From: a virus
DNA: 64,000 bases
Direction: 5' to 3' (one strand)
Virus record (IMG/VR): IMGVR_UViG_3300042472_000628
Location: 37,455-101,454 of that record
Position numbers and translations under genes: made by a program. Under the pieces are notes generated by a model. That model was not told the DNA's origin. It did no database searches and saw only the letters and a program-made list of their open reading frames with translations. Of this stretch, positions 24,112-33,472 are shown one piece after another (within the stretch, counting starts at the first letter, position 1; every line of letters begins with the position of its first letter).

Positions 24112-25320
24112 ATGACAATCGAAGAGTTAGAAAATAAATCAATTGACCAACTAACAGATGATGAGGCGAAGTTGCTTATAGACCACTATAAGCAACTTTC
24201 TGCCAAATTCACTGCGTATGAACAAGCAGTTAAGTTAACTCTAAACTCTATCTATGGAGCCTTTGGTAACAAATGGTTCCACTTTTTTAATCTAGATATC
24301 GCAGAATCAATTACCAAACAAGGTAAAAATGCAATCCTTTATTCAGAAACAATACTTAACAAATATGTTAATGATTTCTGGCATAAGGACACTGCGGTTC
24401 ATGAACAATTTGGAATTAAGGTTAAAGGTAAAGTTGAAAAACCAGCAGTAATCTATATTGACACCGATTCATGTTATGTGCAGTTTCAAGATTTATACGA
24501 ATCAATTATATGGTTAGATGAATCTAAGAAATTGACAATTGATGAATTCGTTCTAGCATTTTATGCATATCGTCTTAAAGACTATATCATGAAATGTATG
24601 GAGAAATATGCTGAAAAGAGAAATACTGATAACTTCTTAGTGTTCGAATTAGAATCACTTGCATACAATGGTATTTGGATGAGTAAAAAGAAATACATTC
24701 AAAATATTGCATGGGATGATAAGTTAGAAGTAACTGATCGTCACCCATCATTAAAGAAAGTAAAAACTATTGGATTCGATACGATCCAATCTTCAACTCC
24801 AAAATTTGCAAGAGAGAAATTAGTAGAATGTCTTAGAATTCTTTTTACTTCTAGAGTAACACCAACTGCAAATGAATTGCAACAATTGGTTGAATTCATG
24901 AAAAAATGTAAGAAGGAATTTAAGTTAGCAAATATTGATGACATCTCTTTTAATAAGAGAACCAACAATATTGATCAGTACATTATTGACGATCAAAAAG
25001 AATTGCAAATTGGACTAAAATGTCCAGCCAACGTAAAAGCTGCAGGATACTACAACTATATTTTAAATAACAATAAGAAATATAAGAACAAGTATAAACA
25101 TATCCAAAATGGTGAGAAGCTTAAGATCTACAATTGTATAGGAACTATTAGTGAAGTCTATGCATTTATGCCAAACGAATATCCTTATGAAATTGCACCA
25201 CAAGTTGATTACGATACTCAATTTGAGAAAGCAATGATTGATCCGCTAAATAGAGTACTTACTGCAATTGGTTTACAAACATTGGACACAAACTTAATTT
25301 ATGCTTCGGCACTATTTTAA
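24112..25320 (+). CDS. 43B: DNA polymerase gp43, C-terminal fragment (fingers end, palm motifs B/C, thumb)
   Basis: 402 aa. Starts with about 35 residues (IEELENKSIDQLTDDEAKL) that have no clear counterpart in intact gp43 and may form a docking helix. Then motif B KLTLNSIYGAFGN (about 41-53) and motif C YIDTDSCYV (about 114-122), KxY-type KKKYI and thumb. It completes the N-terminal gene at 18478. Ends -YASALF, a possible clamp-binding tail as in T4 gp43 (-LDFLFG). Transcribed together with the clamp gene, 3 nt apart, rather than with its other half. Confidence 0.9.
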   Translation: MTIEELENKSIDQLTDDEAKLLIDHYKQLSAKFTAYEQAVKLTLNSIYGAFGNKWFHFFNLDIAESITKQGKNAILYSETILNKYVNDFWHKDTAVHEQFGIKVKGKVEKPAVIYIDTDSCYVQFQDLYESIIWLDESKKLTIDEFVLAFYAYRLKDYIMKCMEKYAEKRNTDNFLVFELESLAYNGIWMSKKKYIQNIAWDDKLEVTDRHPSLKKVKTIGFDTIQSSTPKFAREKLVECLRILFTSRVTPTANELQQLVEFMKKCKKEFKLANIDDISFNKRTNNIDQYIIDDQKELQIGLKCPANVKAAGYYNYILNNNKKYKNKYKHIQNGEKLKIYNCIGTISEVYAFMPNEYPYEIAPQVDYDTQFEKAMIDPLNRVLTAIGLQTLDTNLIYASALF

Positions 25321-25321
25321 T

Positions 25322-25507
25322 ATGGAACTAAAAGACATTTTATACTTACTAGAAAAAGAAAATCCAAACGATCAAGAATTTGGTAAGAAAGTTAGGCTAT
25401 TGATTTGGGAAATGAAAAAAACTCAAAGTGCAGAACTAGCCAAAGAACAATTACCTGGACAAATAGACATGTTTGGACCTGAATTTAAGTATCCGTATAA
25501 TGAATAA
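25322..25507 (+). CDS. Small protein with QIDMFG clamp-binding-like motif
   Basis: 61 aa from the ATG at 25322, one base after the polymerase stop; an earlier in-frame start would overlap polymerase. Residues include a helix (ELKDILYLLEKEN) and LPGQIDMFG near the C-terminus, which looks like a sliding-clamp-binding peptide (Q-x-x-x-F). Coupled to the polymerase C-terminal gene, so a clamp or polymerase accessory is plausible. Family not recognised. Confidence 0.55.
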   Translation: MELKDILYLLEKENPNDQEFGKKVRLLIWEMKKTQSAELAKEQLPGQIDMFGPEFKYPYNE

Positions 25508-25522
25508 TCTTAAAAATAAACC

Positions 25523-25705
25523 ATGGAAGTTAATTTAACAAAAGAACAAAAAGAATACGTAGACGCTTATAACCATATTTTAAATAAGTTATCAGGTATT
25601 CAAGAAAGAATTGATGGGTTAAAAATTGAAGCTAATGAAGCTTTACAAGAATTAAACGCATTAAGATCTAGGGAACGTGATGCCTTTCCAGAACAACTAG
25701 ATTAA
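25523..25705 (+). CDS. Small coiled-coil protein, unknown function
   Basis: 60 aa, almost entirely a predicted amphipathic helix (EYVDAYNHILNKLSGIQERI ... EALQELNALRSRERD). Located 15 nt after the preceding small gene and just before uvsX. No family recognised. Could be a replisome accessory or spacer; nothing catalytic visible. Confidence 0.55.
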   Translation: MEVNLTKEQKEYVDAYNHILNKLSGIQERIDGLKIEANEALQELNALRSRERDAFPEQLD

Positions 25706-25733
25706 GAAACAATTTGGCATTTAACGATATAAT
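25706..25733 (+). promoter_or_regulatory. Class M (middle-type) promoter before uvsX
   Basis: GAAACAA at 25706-25712 and TATAAT at 25728-25733, again 21 nt between G and TATAAT. Confidence 0.6.
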
Positions 25734-25751
25734 ATAAAAAATACAACAAAT

Positions 25752-26861
25752 ATGGCAAAGAAAGATTTCAGTTTTGACGATATTAACAGTGAATTAAAAA
25801 CTCTAAATCCAATGGGATCTGTTATGGAATTCTCAACATTTAGTGAAGTTACAGAATGGATCGATAGTGGTAACTACCACTTAAACGCATGTATCAGTGG
25901 TTCACTTTTCGGTGGATGGCCTAATAGCAGAACATGTTCAATCGCTGGACCTTCTGGTACTGGTAAAACTTACTTAATCCTAAACTCTGTTAAAAGAGCA
26001 ATTGATATGGGATACAATGTAGTGTTTTATGATTCAGAAGCTGCAGTAGATAAAGATCTTATGGTTAAGTTCGGTATTGATATAAGCAAAGTAAATTATC
26101 AACCTATTAATACTGTACAAGATTTTAGAACATCAGTTACTACGATTACTAGTAAAATGCAAGATGCAAAAGCAGCAGGTGGAAATGTACCAAAAATCAT
26201 GATTATTCTTGATTCTGCAGGTAACTTAGCAACTGCAAAGGAAATCGAAGATGCAAAATCAGGTTCTGATAAAGCTGATATGACTCGTTCTAAAGTACTT
26301 AAGTCGATCTTCCGTATTATCATGACTCCAATGGCAGATCTTAAGATACCTTTCTTATTTACCAACCATACTTATCAAACGCAAGATTTTATCTCACGAC
26401 AAGTAGCTGGCGGTGGAACTGGACCAGAATATGCAGCATCTATTGTATTATTCTTGAATAAGGCACAACTTAAAGATTCAGCTGGAGAAAAAGCAGGTAT
26501 TATTGTTACAGCGAAACCAAACAAGAATCGTTTTGCAAAACCAACAAACATTAAATTCCATTTAGATTTCTCTAAAGGTATGAACAGATATGTTGGATTA
26601 GAGCAATACATCGATTGGGATGAAATTGGTATTACCAAAGGTGTAATTGAAAAGGGTGAAAAGATTCCTAAAGCATCTTCAAGAAATTGGATCTGTAAGC
26701 ACTTAGATGAATCTGTACCAAACTCAGAATTCTTTACAGAAAAGGTATTTACACAAGAAGTATTAGAAAAAATCGAAGTAAGAATCAAACCAATCTTTAA
26801 CTACAACACAGAAGAAAGAGAGATTGACATTGATGCAATTTTAGAATCAGATGAAGATTAA
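25752..26861 (+). CDS. uvsX: UvsX recombinase (RecA-like)
   Basis: 369 aa. Walker A GPSGTGKT (about 66-73), Walker B-like KIMIILDSAGNLAT, and TNHTYQTQDFISRQVAGGGTGPEYAAS covering the L1/L2 DNA-binding loop region. T4 UvsX is 391 aa. It forms filaments on ssDNA and performs strand exchange for recombination-dependent replication. The C-terminus is acidic (IDIDAILESDED), typical of RecA-like proteins. The following gene overlaps it by 11 nt. Confidence 0.92.
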   Translation: MAKKDFSFDDINSELKTLNPMGSVMEFSTFSEVTEWIDSGNYHLNACISGSLFGGWPNSRTCSIAGPSGTGKTYLILNSVKRAIDMGYNVVFYDSEAAVDKDLMVKFGIDISKVNYQPINTVQDFRTSVTTITSKMQDAKAAGGNVPKIMIILDSAGNLATAKEIEDAKSGSDKADMTRSKVLKSIFRIIMTPMADLKIPFLFTNHTYQTQDFISRQVAGGGTGPEYAASIVLFLNKAQLKDSAGEKAGIIVTAKPNKNRFAKPTNIKFHLDFSKGMNRYVGLEQYIDWDEIGITKGVIEKGEKIPKASSRNWICKHLDESVPNSEFFTEKVFTQEVLEKIEVRIKPIFNYNTEEREIDIDAILESDED

Positions 26862-27150
26862 TGAAGATAAACTTCCAATCAAGTATATTCTAGGAATAGA
26901 AAAAGAGATTGTGGGTTATCCTTCAGGATTCGATATTCTTTTAGCAGAAATTAAATTATGTGTCAGAATGCCTGATAGACATAAAGGTAATTTCACTTTA
27001 CATGCTCTAAAAACTTATAGATTTCCAGAAACAGATGAAACACATCTTTTAACTTCTATTCAAGACTTAGTAAATCTTGATTTGGTCGAAGTCCTAAATG
27101 ATTCAGAAGGTAAAGAATCGTGGACAATTAAAACAAACCCATTCGAATGA
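26851..27150 (+). CDS. Small protein in the recombination/replication operon, unknown
   Basis: 99 aa. Contains a likely winged-helix-like beta/alpha pattern (LLTSIQDLVNLDLVEVLNDSEGKESWTI), which would suit DNA binding, but no family was recognised. It overlaps uvsX by 11 nt and the next gene by 4 nt, so it is translationally coupled to both. Confidence 0.55.
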   Translation: MKINEDKLPIKYILGIEKEIVGYPSGFDILLAEIKLCVRMPDRHKGNFTLHALKTYRFPETDETHLLTSIQDLVNLDLVEVLNDSEGKESWTIKTNPFE

Positions 27151-27719
27151 TATTAGTAATAGACGATTTTATTAAAGACAAAGAATTATTAAGAGAAATA
27201 TCTCAAGATGTAAACTTCTTCAATGATCCAGGTATTTATTACTGGTGGGATGGTTGGTGGAACGGTGAAGCAAAGACTGTAAAACATAGATTAATCGAGG
27301 CTATTTGGGCAGATAACTGTCCACTTAGCCAACCGATGTCTATTAGAGGTTTTGAATACTGGACTGGAATTCAAACAGCTAACACAGAAACTGGATTCAG
27401 CAATAACTTAGGTAATCATTATGACAAAGATGAGGAACTATATGCACTTACAGGTGAAATAGTAACACCATCAATTGGCACAGTATATTATCCAGAACAA
27501 GATCAATTTGAAGGTGGTATGTTAGAAATTTATACTGAAGGTATTGATAAAAAACCAGAAGTAGTTTATGCCAAACCTAATAGATTAATAATTTTTGATG
27601 CTGGAAAATATGTACATGCAGTGACTCAAGTAACTCAAGGTACTAGAAAAGCTATAGCTATTAATCTATGGCTGACAGAACCAATGGGTAAACAAAACGG
27701 CGCTATGCGCATAGAATAG
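27147..27719 (+). CDS. 2-oxoglutarate/Fe(II)-dependent oxygenase (prolyl-hydroxylase-like)
   Basis: 190 aa double-stranded beta-helix. The iron triad is visible as H91-x-D93 (NHYDKD) and H157 (YVHAV), with R167 (GTRKAIAINLW) for 2-oxoglutarate binding. N-terminal half has Trp-rich loops (YYWWDGWWNG). Such enzymes hydroxylate proteins, nucleic acids or small molecules and are common in T4-like cyanophages and their relatives. Target unknown. Given the base-modification operon elsewhere in this genome, a nucleic-acid or nucleotide substrate is possible but unproven. Confidence 0.8.
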   Translation: MILVIDDFIKDKELLREISQDVNFFNDPGIYYWWDGWWNGEAKTVKHRLIEAIWADNCPLSQPMSIRGFEYWTGIQTANTETGFSNNLGNHYDKDEELYALTGEIVTPSIGTVYYPEQDQFEGGMLEIYTEGIDKKPEVVYAKPNRLIIFDAGKYVHAVTQVTQGTRKAIAINLWLTEPMGKQNGAMRIE

Positions 27720-27742
27720 AAATACAATTAAAAATAAACAAC

Positions 27743-29059
27743 ATGCAATTCGGACAAGACTTTGAAAAAATATTCTTTAGATTATCCTTAGTTAAAACTA
27801 AGTATTTAAAAAGCATTAAAGCTGGATTTTATACTTCTCAGGAAATTGATATTTTAAGTCAATTGTCTAATAAGTTCTTTGAGCGTTTTAATGAAACACC
27901 AAAAAGAGATCAATTACAAATGTTGATCCAAAGAAGTGAAAAGGCCAAAGAAAAAGTTACAGAAGATATTTTAAATATTATCTTTGAAGTAGACTTAGAT
28001 CAATATGACGAAGAATGGTTAACTACCACAGCTGAAGCCTGGATCAAATGGCGAACATTTGATACTTCATTGATCGATACCATAGAATTTATTAAAACTA
28101 CTCAGGTAACACCTGAAAACGTCGACAGTATAGTTCAAAAGGTTAAAGGTCTTATTAATGATAGAAATAATTTATCATTTAATTCAGATCTAGGATTAGA
28201 CTTCTTCGAAGTTGATTCTCACGATCAAAAAGACACCGAAAAAGTTAGTACTGGATATAACTTCTTAGACAGAATGTTAGGTGGTGGTTATGACAAAGGT
28301 GGAAACTTAATCGTTTATGCAGGTGAACAAAACATTGGAAAATCTATTTACTTAGCAAATGATGCTGCAAACTTTGTTAAAATGGGAACAAACACCGTTG
28401 TTGTAACAGCAGAGATGGCAGCTCATAAATTCATTAAACGTATTGGTTCTAATTTATTAACTATTAATATCAATGAATATGGTGATAAAGCAAAAAACAA
28501 AGAACATATTCAAAGAAGATTAGAAACCGTAGGTGATGGACTAACTCCTCCAGGATCTTTATTCGTAAAACAATTTCCGACATCACAAGCAACAGTATTA
28601 GATATTGAAGCTTATGTGAATCAAATTGAAGAGGAAAGACAAATTAAAGTTGGTGCAGTTGTAATTGACTACATCAATATCTTAGCAAACTACAGAAACC
28701 AAAATACAGAAAACACATACATGAAGATCAAGCAAATTGCAGAAGATCTTAGAGCTATGGGTATTCGTAATAACTGGTTAATTGTAACAGCAACACAGAT
28801 TACAAGAAATGGTTACAATTCATCAGACATTGGTATGACTGACATTGCAGAATCTGCAGGACTTTCACATACAGCAGATATTATGTTAGGTATTATTCAA
28901 GACGATTTAATGAGAGCTAATAATGAATACTGGCTTAAAGTTTTAAAAATCAGAGATGGTGAAGGAAAAGGAACAAAATGTAAATTAAACATTAATTGGA
29001 ATTATATGAGGTTAATAGAAACAGAAGAAACCACAAACTCCAATTTACACAGTATATAA
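27743..29059 (+). CDS. 41: Replicative helicase gp41 (DnaB-like)
   Basis: 438 aa. RecA-like core with GYNFLDRMLGGGYDKG, Walker A GEQNIGKS (194-201), VVVTAEMAAHKFIKR (H1a), Walker B AVVIDYINIL and the downstream TATQITRNG and RDGEGKGTKCKL segments. T4 gp41 is 475 aa, also hexameric, unwinding 5'-3' on the lagging strand. Followed 2 nt later by the gp33-like gene. Confidence 0.92.
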   Translation: MQFGQDFEKIFFRLSLVKTKYLKSIKAGFYTSQEIDILSQLSNKFFERFNETPKRDQLQMLIQRSEKAKEKVTEDILNIIFEVDLDQYDEEWLTTTAEAWIKWRTFDTSLIDTIEFIKTTQVTPENVDSIVQKVKGLINDRNNLSFNSDLGLDFFEVDSHDQKDTEKVSTGYNFLDRMLGGGYDKGGNLIVYAGEQNIGKSIYLANDAANFVKMGTNTVVVTAEMAAHKFIKRIGSNLLTININEYGDKAKNKEHIQRRLETVGDGLTPPGSLFVKQFPTSQATVLDIEAYVNQIEEERQIKVGAVVIDYINILANYRNQNTENTYMKIKQIAEDLRAMGIRNNWLIVTATQITRNGYNSSDIGMTDIAESAGLSHTADIMLGIIQDDLMRANNEYWLKVLKIRDGEGKGTKCKLNINWNYMRLIETEETTNSNLHSI

Positions 29060-29061
29060 TT

Positions 29062-29496
29062 ATGACAAACGATAAAATCTTTAACAACAATTTCGAATCT
29101 CCAGACACTGAATTCGGTAACATAAACTTTGAATTAGATTCGGCTACTAAGGACAATCAAGACGAAGAGGATAAAATTCATTATGAATTAATCGCAAGAG
29201 AAATTCATCAATTAATTACAGCTTCAAGATTCAAAGTATTTAACAATGTGGATGAATTAGGTAGATGTACAACACTGAAAAAATCAGACATCAATGATGT
29301 TTATGGATATATCACAGATGAAATGGCTGAAAAAAATAGTCGTATAGATATTTTCAGCGAGTTGTGTATTTATTTTGACATTAATCCTACTAAATTTTAT
29401 AGTTCATTATCTAACGTATACAAAGAAGATCTAATCCAAGAATTAGATTTACGAACAGGTATATTGAAGAGAAAGAATATAATGAAACTTTTCTAA
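29062..29496 (+). CDS. Possible gp33-like late-transcription coactivator
   Basis: 144 aa from the ATG at 29062. The C-terminal half (YITDEMAEKNSRIDIFSEL, YFDINPTKFYSSLSNVYKEDL) has the same order as T4 gp33 (EKMVEEFGMSYLEA, SIPETQFAKFIPSGIIEKI), and both end in a hydrophobic peptide (-IMKLF versus -LDFLL) that in T4 binds the clamp. T4 gp33 is 112 aa and bridges RNA polymerase, gp55 and gp45. A gp55-like sigma and gp45-like clamp are present in this window. Assignment is by weak motif similarity only. Confidence 0.45.
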   Translation: MTNDKIFNNNFESPDTEFGNINFELDSATKDNQDEEDKIHYELIAREIHQLITASRFKVFNNVDELGRCTTLKKSDINDVYGYITDEMAEKNSRIDIFSELCIYFDINPTKFYSSLSNVYKEDLIQELDLRTGILKRKNIMKLF

Positions 29497-29497
29497 A

Positions 29498-30613
29498 ATG
29501 ATAGAACCAAGCGTTTTTAAAAAAGGTGCCAATAGAATATGGGTACTCGGTGATTTACACTTTGGTGTAAGAGCAAATTCAGTAGAGTGGTTAGAAATTC
29601 AAAAACAATTCTTTGAAGAAGTTTTTATACCAACTCTTATTGCAAATGTAAAACCAGGTGATGTACTAATACAAGTAGGTGATACTTTCGATAATAGACA
29701 ATCTATTAATATCAAAGTATTAAACTATGCTGTGAATCTTTTTGAAAGATTAGGTAAAATTCTACCAGTGCATGTTATCTGTGGAAATCATGATATTTGG
29801 GCTAAGAATTCAAATGATGTTACTTCAATTGATTCACTTAAATGGATCCCTAATGTACAGATCTATAAAGAACCTAAAATTTTAGAATGGTCAGGTAAGA
29901 AAATCTTAATGATGCCATGGAGAAGAGATACAGCACATGAAACCGAAACTCTAGCAAATTTCCCACAAGCACAAATAGTATTTTGTCATTCTGAAGTGAA
30001 AGGTATTTACTTAAATGCTAAAGTTAAAAATGAACACGGTACTGATTCCAATGTATATGACAAGTATACGAGAGTTTATAGTGGACATATTCATTACAGA
30101 CAAGAACGTGGTAAATTATTAATGGTAGGTACACCATATCAATTAACTAGATCCGATGCAAATAATGAAAAGGGATTTGATTTGGTTGATTTAGAAGACA
30201 TGTCAGAGACTTTCTTCGTAAATGATGTATCACCTAAGTTTATAAAATACAATATCCTACAACTGTACGATATGCCATTGGGTCAATTTAAAAATCAAAT
30301 TAAAAATAATTTCGTTGATTTATTTGTACCTTCTAAGATTGCAACTACAAATGCACTTAGTCAACTTATAAACAAAATTCAAAATATTAGTAGAAAATTA
30401 GAGCCTAATATTTATCAAGAAGACAATTATATCGATAAAGATTTTTATGATATAGACGAAGTAGAAGAAATGTATAAGAATTACAATATATTAAATCTTT
30501 GTAATACTTATGTTGAGGGTTTAGGCAGCGATGATGAAACCAAAGCCAAACTTAAAGAAAAACTTAAAATACTGTACAATCAATGTGCATACAATAACGG
30601 TAATGAAATATGA
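29498..30613 (+). CDS. 47: Recombination nuclease gp47 (Mre11/SbcD-like)
   Basis: 371 aa calcineurin-like phosphoesterase: WVLGDLHFGV (motif I), VGDTFDNRQ (II), ICGNHDIW (III), FCHSEVKG (IV) and YSGHIHYRQ (V), all metal ligands retained. With gp46 it resects DNA ends and helps host-DNA degradation. Overlaps gp46 by 4 nt. Confidence 0.93.
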   Translation: MIEPSVFKKGANRIWVLGDLHFGVRANSVEWLEIQKQFFEEVFIPTLIANVKPGDVLIQVGDTFDNRQSINIKVLNYAVNLFERLGKILPVHVICGNHDIWAKNSNDVTSIDSLKWIPNVQIYKEPKILEWSGKKILMMPWRRDTAHETETLANFPQAQIVFCHSEVKGIYLNAKVKNEHGTDSNVYDKYTRVYSGHIHYRQERGKLLMVGTPYQLTRSDANNEKGFDLVDLEDMSETFFVNDVSPKFIKYNILQLYDMPLGQFKNQIKNNFVDLFVPSKIATTNALSQLINKIQNISRKLEPNIYQEDNYIDKDFYDIDEVEEMYKNYNILNLCNTYVEGLGSDDETKAKLKEKLKILYNQCAYNNGNEI

Positions 30614-32280
30614 GAATAGACTTTATAGAATTTAAAAACTTTGCTTCATATGGGAATCAATTACAACGATTAGAATTTGAAGAAGATCAATCTAAATTAT
30701 TCTTAACATTAGGCAAGAATGGCGATGGTAAAACTACTATCGCTAATGCCATTATATATGCTTTGTATGGTAGAATTGAAGGTGTAAAGCTATCAGATCT
30801 TCCAAACAGAATTAATAAAGAACTACATGTTAAAATAGGTTTAAAATGTGGTGCAATAAATGTAGAAATCGAAAGAGGTTTAATGCCTAATAAATTTAGC
30901 GTTAAATTAAATGGAGTAGATTTTGATAAAGCTGGTAAAAAATCAGTACAAGATTATCTAGAAGAGGAAATCTTTGGAATACCATATCATGTATTCAAAA
31001 ACATTATTATTTTATCAGTTAATGACTTTAAGTCATTTTTAACCATGTCTAATCAAGATAAAAAACAAATCATTGATAAGATGTTTGGTTTTTCAATTCT
31101 TAATGATATGCAAACTGCAATTAAGAACGAAAGAAGATCTGTTAAAATGGACATTGATTCTTATGAATCAGAATTAGCACAGATATTAGACTCTATTGCA
31201 TCAGTAAGAGGCAAACTTAATACATTATTAGAAGAATCACAGCAAAAGAACAATTCTAAAATAGATGAATTAAAGGCAAGCTTACTTGAATTAAATGAAA
31301 CTGTAAAAGCTCTTGATTTAGAGAAAACACAAGTAGACGCAGATATTAAAACAGATTCAGAATCATATGAAACTGTAAGATCCAGTGCATCTACATTGAA
31401 ACATGAGATTGAATATCTTAAAAGAAAGTTGGAACTATATGAGAGTGGAAAATGTCCAACATGCGAAACTCAATTAGATAGTCAATGGCACATAGATCAA
31501 AAAGAACACTTTTGTTCTAAAATAGAAACAGACACAAATAGTATTAAAACACTTAAGGATTCATTAGATACATTAAAAACTAATATTGATACGCTTAAAG
31601 AAAATAAAAGAATTCTAGAAAAGAAAGCCAATGATATTAGATATAATATGAAAACTTTCAAGACAGAACTCTTAAAATTAAAGGACACACCAGATGACCA
31701 ACAATTTGAACATCTTAAAACATTAATCGAAGATTTCGAAACAAAAGAATCAGAAAAATCTTTAAGCAAAGATGATCTTAGTATAAATTACAATTTCATG
31801 GAAATTGTTGAACAGGTTTTAGGTGAAGATGGTGTTAAGAATTTAGCTGTTAAAACTATTTTACCAGGATTAAATACTAATATCGCTGCAATGAGTCAAA
31901 CGATGCACTTGCCATTCCATATTAGATTTGATGAAAAGTTCAATTGCATTATTAACCACTTAGGTGAAGATATTAATCCAATGACACTTTCAACAGGTGA
32001 AAGAAAAAAGGCAGATTTTATTATTATCATTGCAATTATTAAAATTCTTAAATTAAGATTTCCACAATTAAACTTATTATTCTTAGATGAGTTATTAAGT
32101 TCAGTTGACCATGATGGTGTTTACAATATCCTAAAGATCTTGAACCAAGTCATCAAAGAAAATAAGATAAATACCTTTGTGATAAATCACTCAGTTTTAC
32201 CTCATGAAATCTTTGATAAGAAAATACAGATTTATCGTGAAAATGGATTCTCTAAGTTTACTATAGAAACCATTGACTAA
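30610..32280 (+). CDS. 46: Recombination nuclease ATPase gp46 (Rad50/SbcC-like)
   Basis: 556 aa. N-terminal Walker A LGKNGDGKTT (about 35-44), long coiled coil, zinc hook CPTC (about 282-285), second coil, ABC signature LSTGERKKADF (about 460) and Walker B LLFLDELLSSVD (about 488). Length matches T4 gp46 (560 aa). Forms the gp46/gp47 complex. Confidence 0.94.
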   Translation: MRIDFIEFKNFASYGNQLQRLEFEEDQSKLFLTLGKNGDGKTTIANAIIYALYGRIEGVKLSDLPNRINKELHVKIGLKCGAINVEIERGLMPNKFSVKLNGVDFDKAGKKSVQDYLEEEIFGIPYHVFKNIIILSVNDFKSFLTMSNQDKKQIIDKMFGFSILNDMQTAIKNERRSVKMDIDSYESELAQILDSIASVRGKLNTLLEESQQKNNSKIDELKASLLELNETVKALDLEKTQVDADIKTDSESYETVRSSASTLKHEIEYLKRKLELYESGKCPTCETQLDSQWHIDQKEHFCSKIETDTNSIKTLKDSLDTLKTNIDTLKENKRILEKKANDIRYNMKTFKTELLKLKDTPDDQQFEHLKTLIEDFETKESEKSLSKDDLSINYNFMEIVEQVLGEDGVKNLAVKTILPGLNTNIAAMSQTMHLPFHIRFDEKFNCIINHLGEDINPMTLSTGERKKADFIIIIAIIKILKLRFPQLNLLFLDELLSSVDHDGVYNILKILNQVIKENKINTFVINHSVLPHEIFDKKIQIYRENGFSKFTIETID

Positions 32281-32286
32281 AAATAG

Positions 32287-32295
32287 AATATATAA
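32287..32295 (+). promoter_or_regulatory. Late-like box AATATATAA (one mismatch)
   Basis: One base from the GATATATAA consensus, immediately before the first structural gene of the head/neck block. Confidence 0.4.
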
Positions 32296-32298
32296 TAA

Positions 32299-33438
32299 AT
32301 GGCAACGTATAACTTAAAATACAACAAAGACGATAGCGTTATAAGACACATTATAATTGGTCTTTTAGCAGATCTAAATAGTAAGCTTAGTTTTTTTAGA
32401 CAAATATCTAATGACGAGCGAGTTATTGTAGATGTTCCATTTTATTATGCAGTTTCAGGTGATGACAATTTCATTAAGGATAACTTTTTATTTTCTAATG
32501 TAAATGGACCAAGCTGTGATCCTGATGGTGACTATGCTAATGGTAACTATGATTCAGTACCACGAGGTATTGTTAATCTAACATCATTTTCAATAGATCC
32601 TTCTAAATTAGTTAACAAAAGAAATCTTGGTAATTATTCTATGATGAATGCACAAGGTTTAATGGAAGGTTATGTTGCTGAATTCGAAATGATTCCAGTG
32701 GTTATAAGTGTAGATGTTGAAATTCTTTTATCTAGTCAATTAGATACATTCAAACTTACAGAAGCCATTGTTAAAAAAATGTACAAAGCTAATTTCTTTC
32801 ACGTTGATGCTGGCCATTTAGAAGAAGGTTTATATAGAATTTCATCAGAATACATGATGCCAGATGATTATACACAAGAACGTCCTATTGAATACGGTTT
32901 TGATGATAAAGACAATTATAAGATAACATTTAGTTTAGAAATTAATACATTTATACCTTCATTCGATTTCGAAGAAGACATCTATACTAAATATACTAGA
33001 TCGGTATATACTAACGCAATAGTTGGAAATTATGAAGATCCTAATTTAGTTACATTAGATGCTACAGCACTATATGCAGATATTGCACCAGGTGATATGC
33101 CAAATCCAATACGATATTATGATAATAATGGTTCAATATGGGAATGGAATGCAGAAACTATGTCTTGGGTTCTAGTAGGTTACTTAGAGCGCGATCCAGT
33201 CCAGCATGAAACCGAAAATGCATTTGTATTAGGTTTAACAGTAGATACTTCAACATTCGGTGAATTATTAAATACAAACTCTCAATTCTTAAGAACTTCT
33301 GTTAGAAGAAAAAATTCAAATAGAATGTTTGCGTTTAGACAAACTTCAGATTATAAAGAAGGAACTCCAGATAAAGATAAGCCTATTTTGGGTGATAACA
33401 GAGATATTACATCTACTACACTCCCATTCACTGAATAA
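32299..33438 (+). CDS. 15: Tail-sheath terminator/tail completion protein, gp15-like
   Basis: 379 aa. N-terminal order (DLNSKLSFFRQ, VDVPFYYAVSGDDNF, VPRGIVNLTSFSID, FEMIPVVISVDVEILLSSQLDTF, ITFSLEINTFIPSFDFE) parallels T4 gp15 (IQIKRQ, IRVPITYASKEHF, LPRINLHLVDFSY, KMIYELSIFTRYEDDMF, LTFEVNGWMYPP). T4 gp15 (272 aa) caps the sheath and joins tail to neck. The C-terminal part here is about 100 residues longer. First gene of the structural block, behind a late-like box. Motif-pattern call, moderately confident. Confidence 0.55.
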   Translation: MATYNLKYNKDDSVIRHIIIGLLADLNSKLSFFRQISNDERVIVDVPFYYAVSGDDNFIKDNFLFSNVNGPSCDPDGDYANGNYDSVPRGIVNLTSFSIDPSKLVNKRNLGNYSMMNAQGLMEGYVAEFEMIPVVISVDVEILLSSQLDTFKLTEAIVKKMYKANFFHVDAGHLEEGLYRISSEYMMPDDYTQERPIEYGFDDKDNYKITFSLEINTFIPSFDFEEDIYTKYTRSVYTNAIVGNYEDPNLVTLDATALYADIAPGDMPNPIRYYDNNGSIWEWNAETMSWVLVGYLERDPVQHETENAFVLGLTVDTSTFGELLNTNSQFLRTSVRRKNSNRMFAFRQTSDYKEGTPDKDKPILGDNRDITSTTLPFTE

Positions 33439-33444
33439 ACAAAA

Positions 33445-33453
33445 GATATATAT
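33445..33453 (+). promoter_or_regulatory. Late-type box GATATATAT(AAA)
   Basis: Late-type sequence 20 nt before the ATG at 33473. Confidence 0.5.
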
Positions 33454-33472
33454 AAAAAATTAAATAACACAA

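Noticed and set aside
18478-25320. Intein or trans-splicing of the split polymerase
   Set aside because: Neither the end of the first half nor the start of the second shows Hint-domain blocks or splice-junction residues; the parts are more likely to associate non-covalently.
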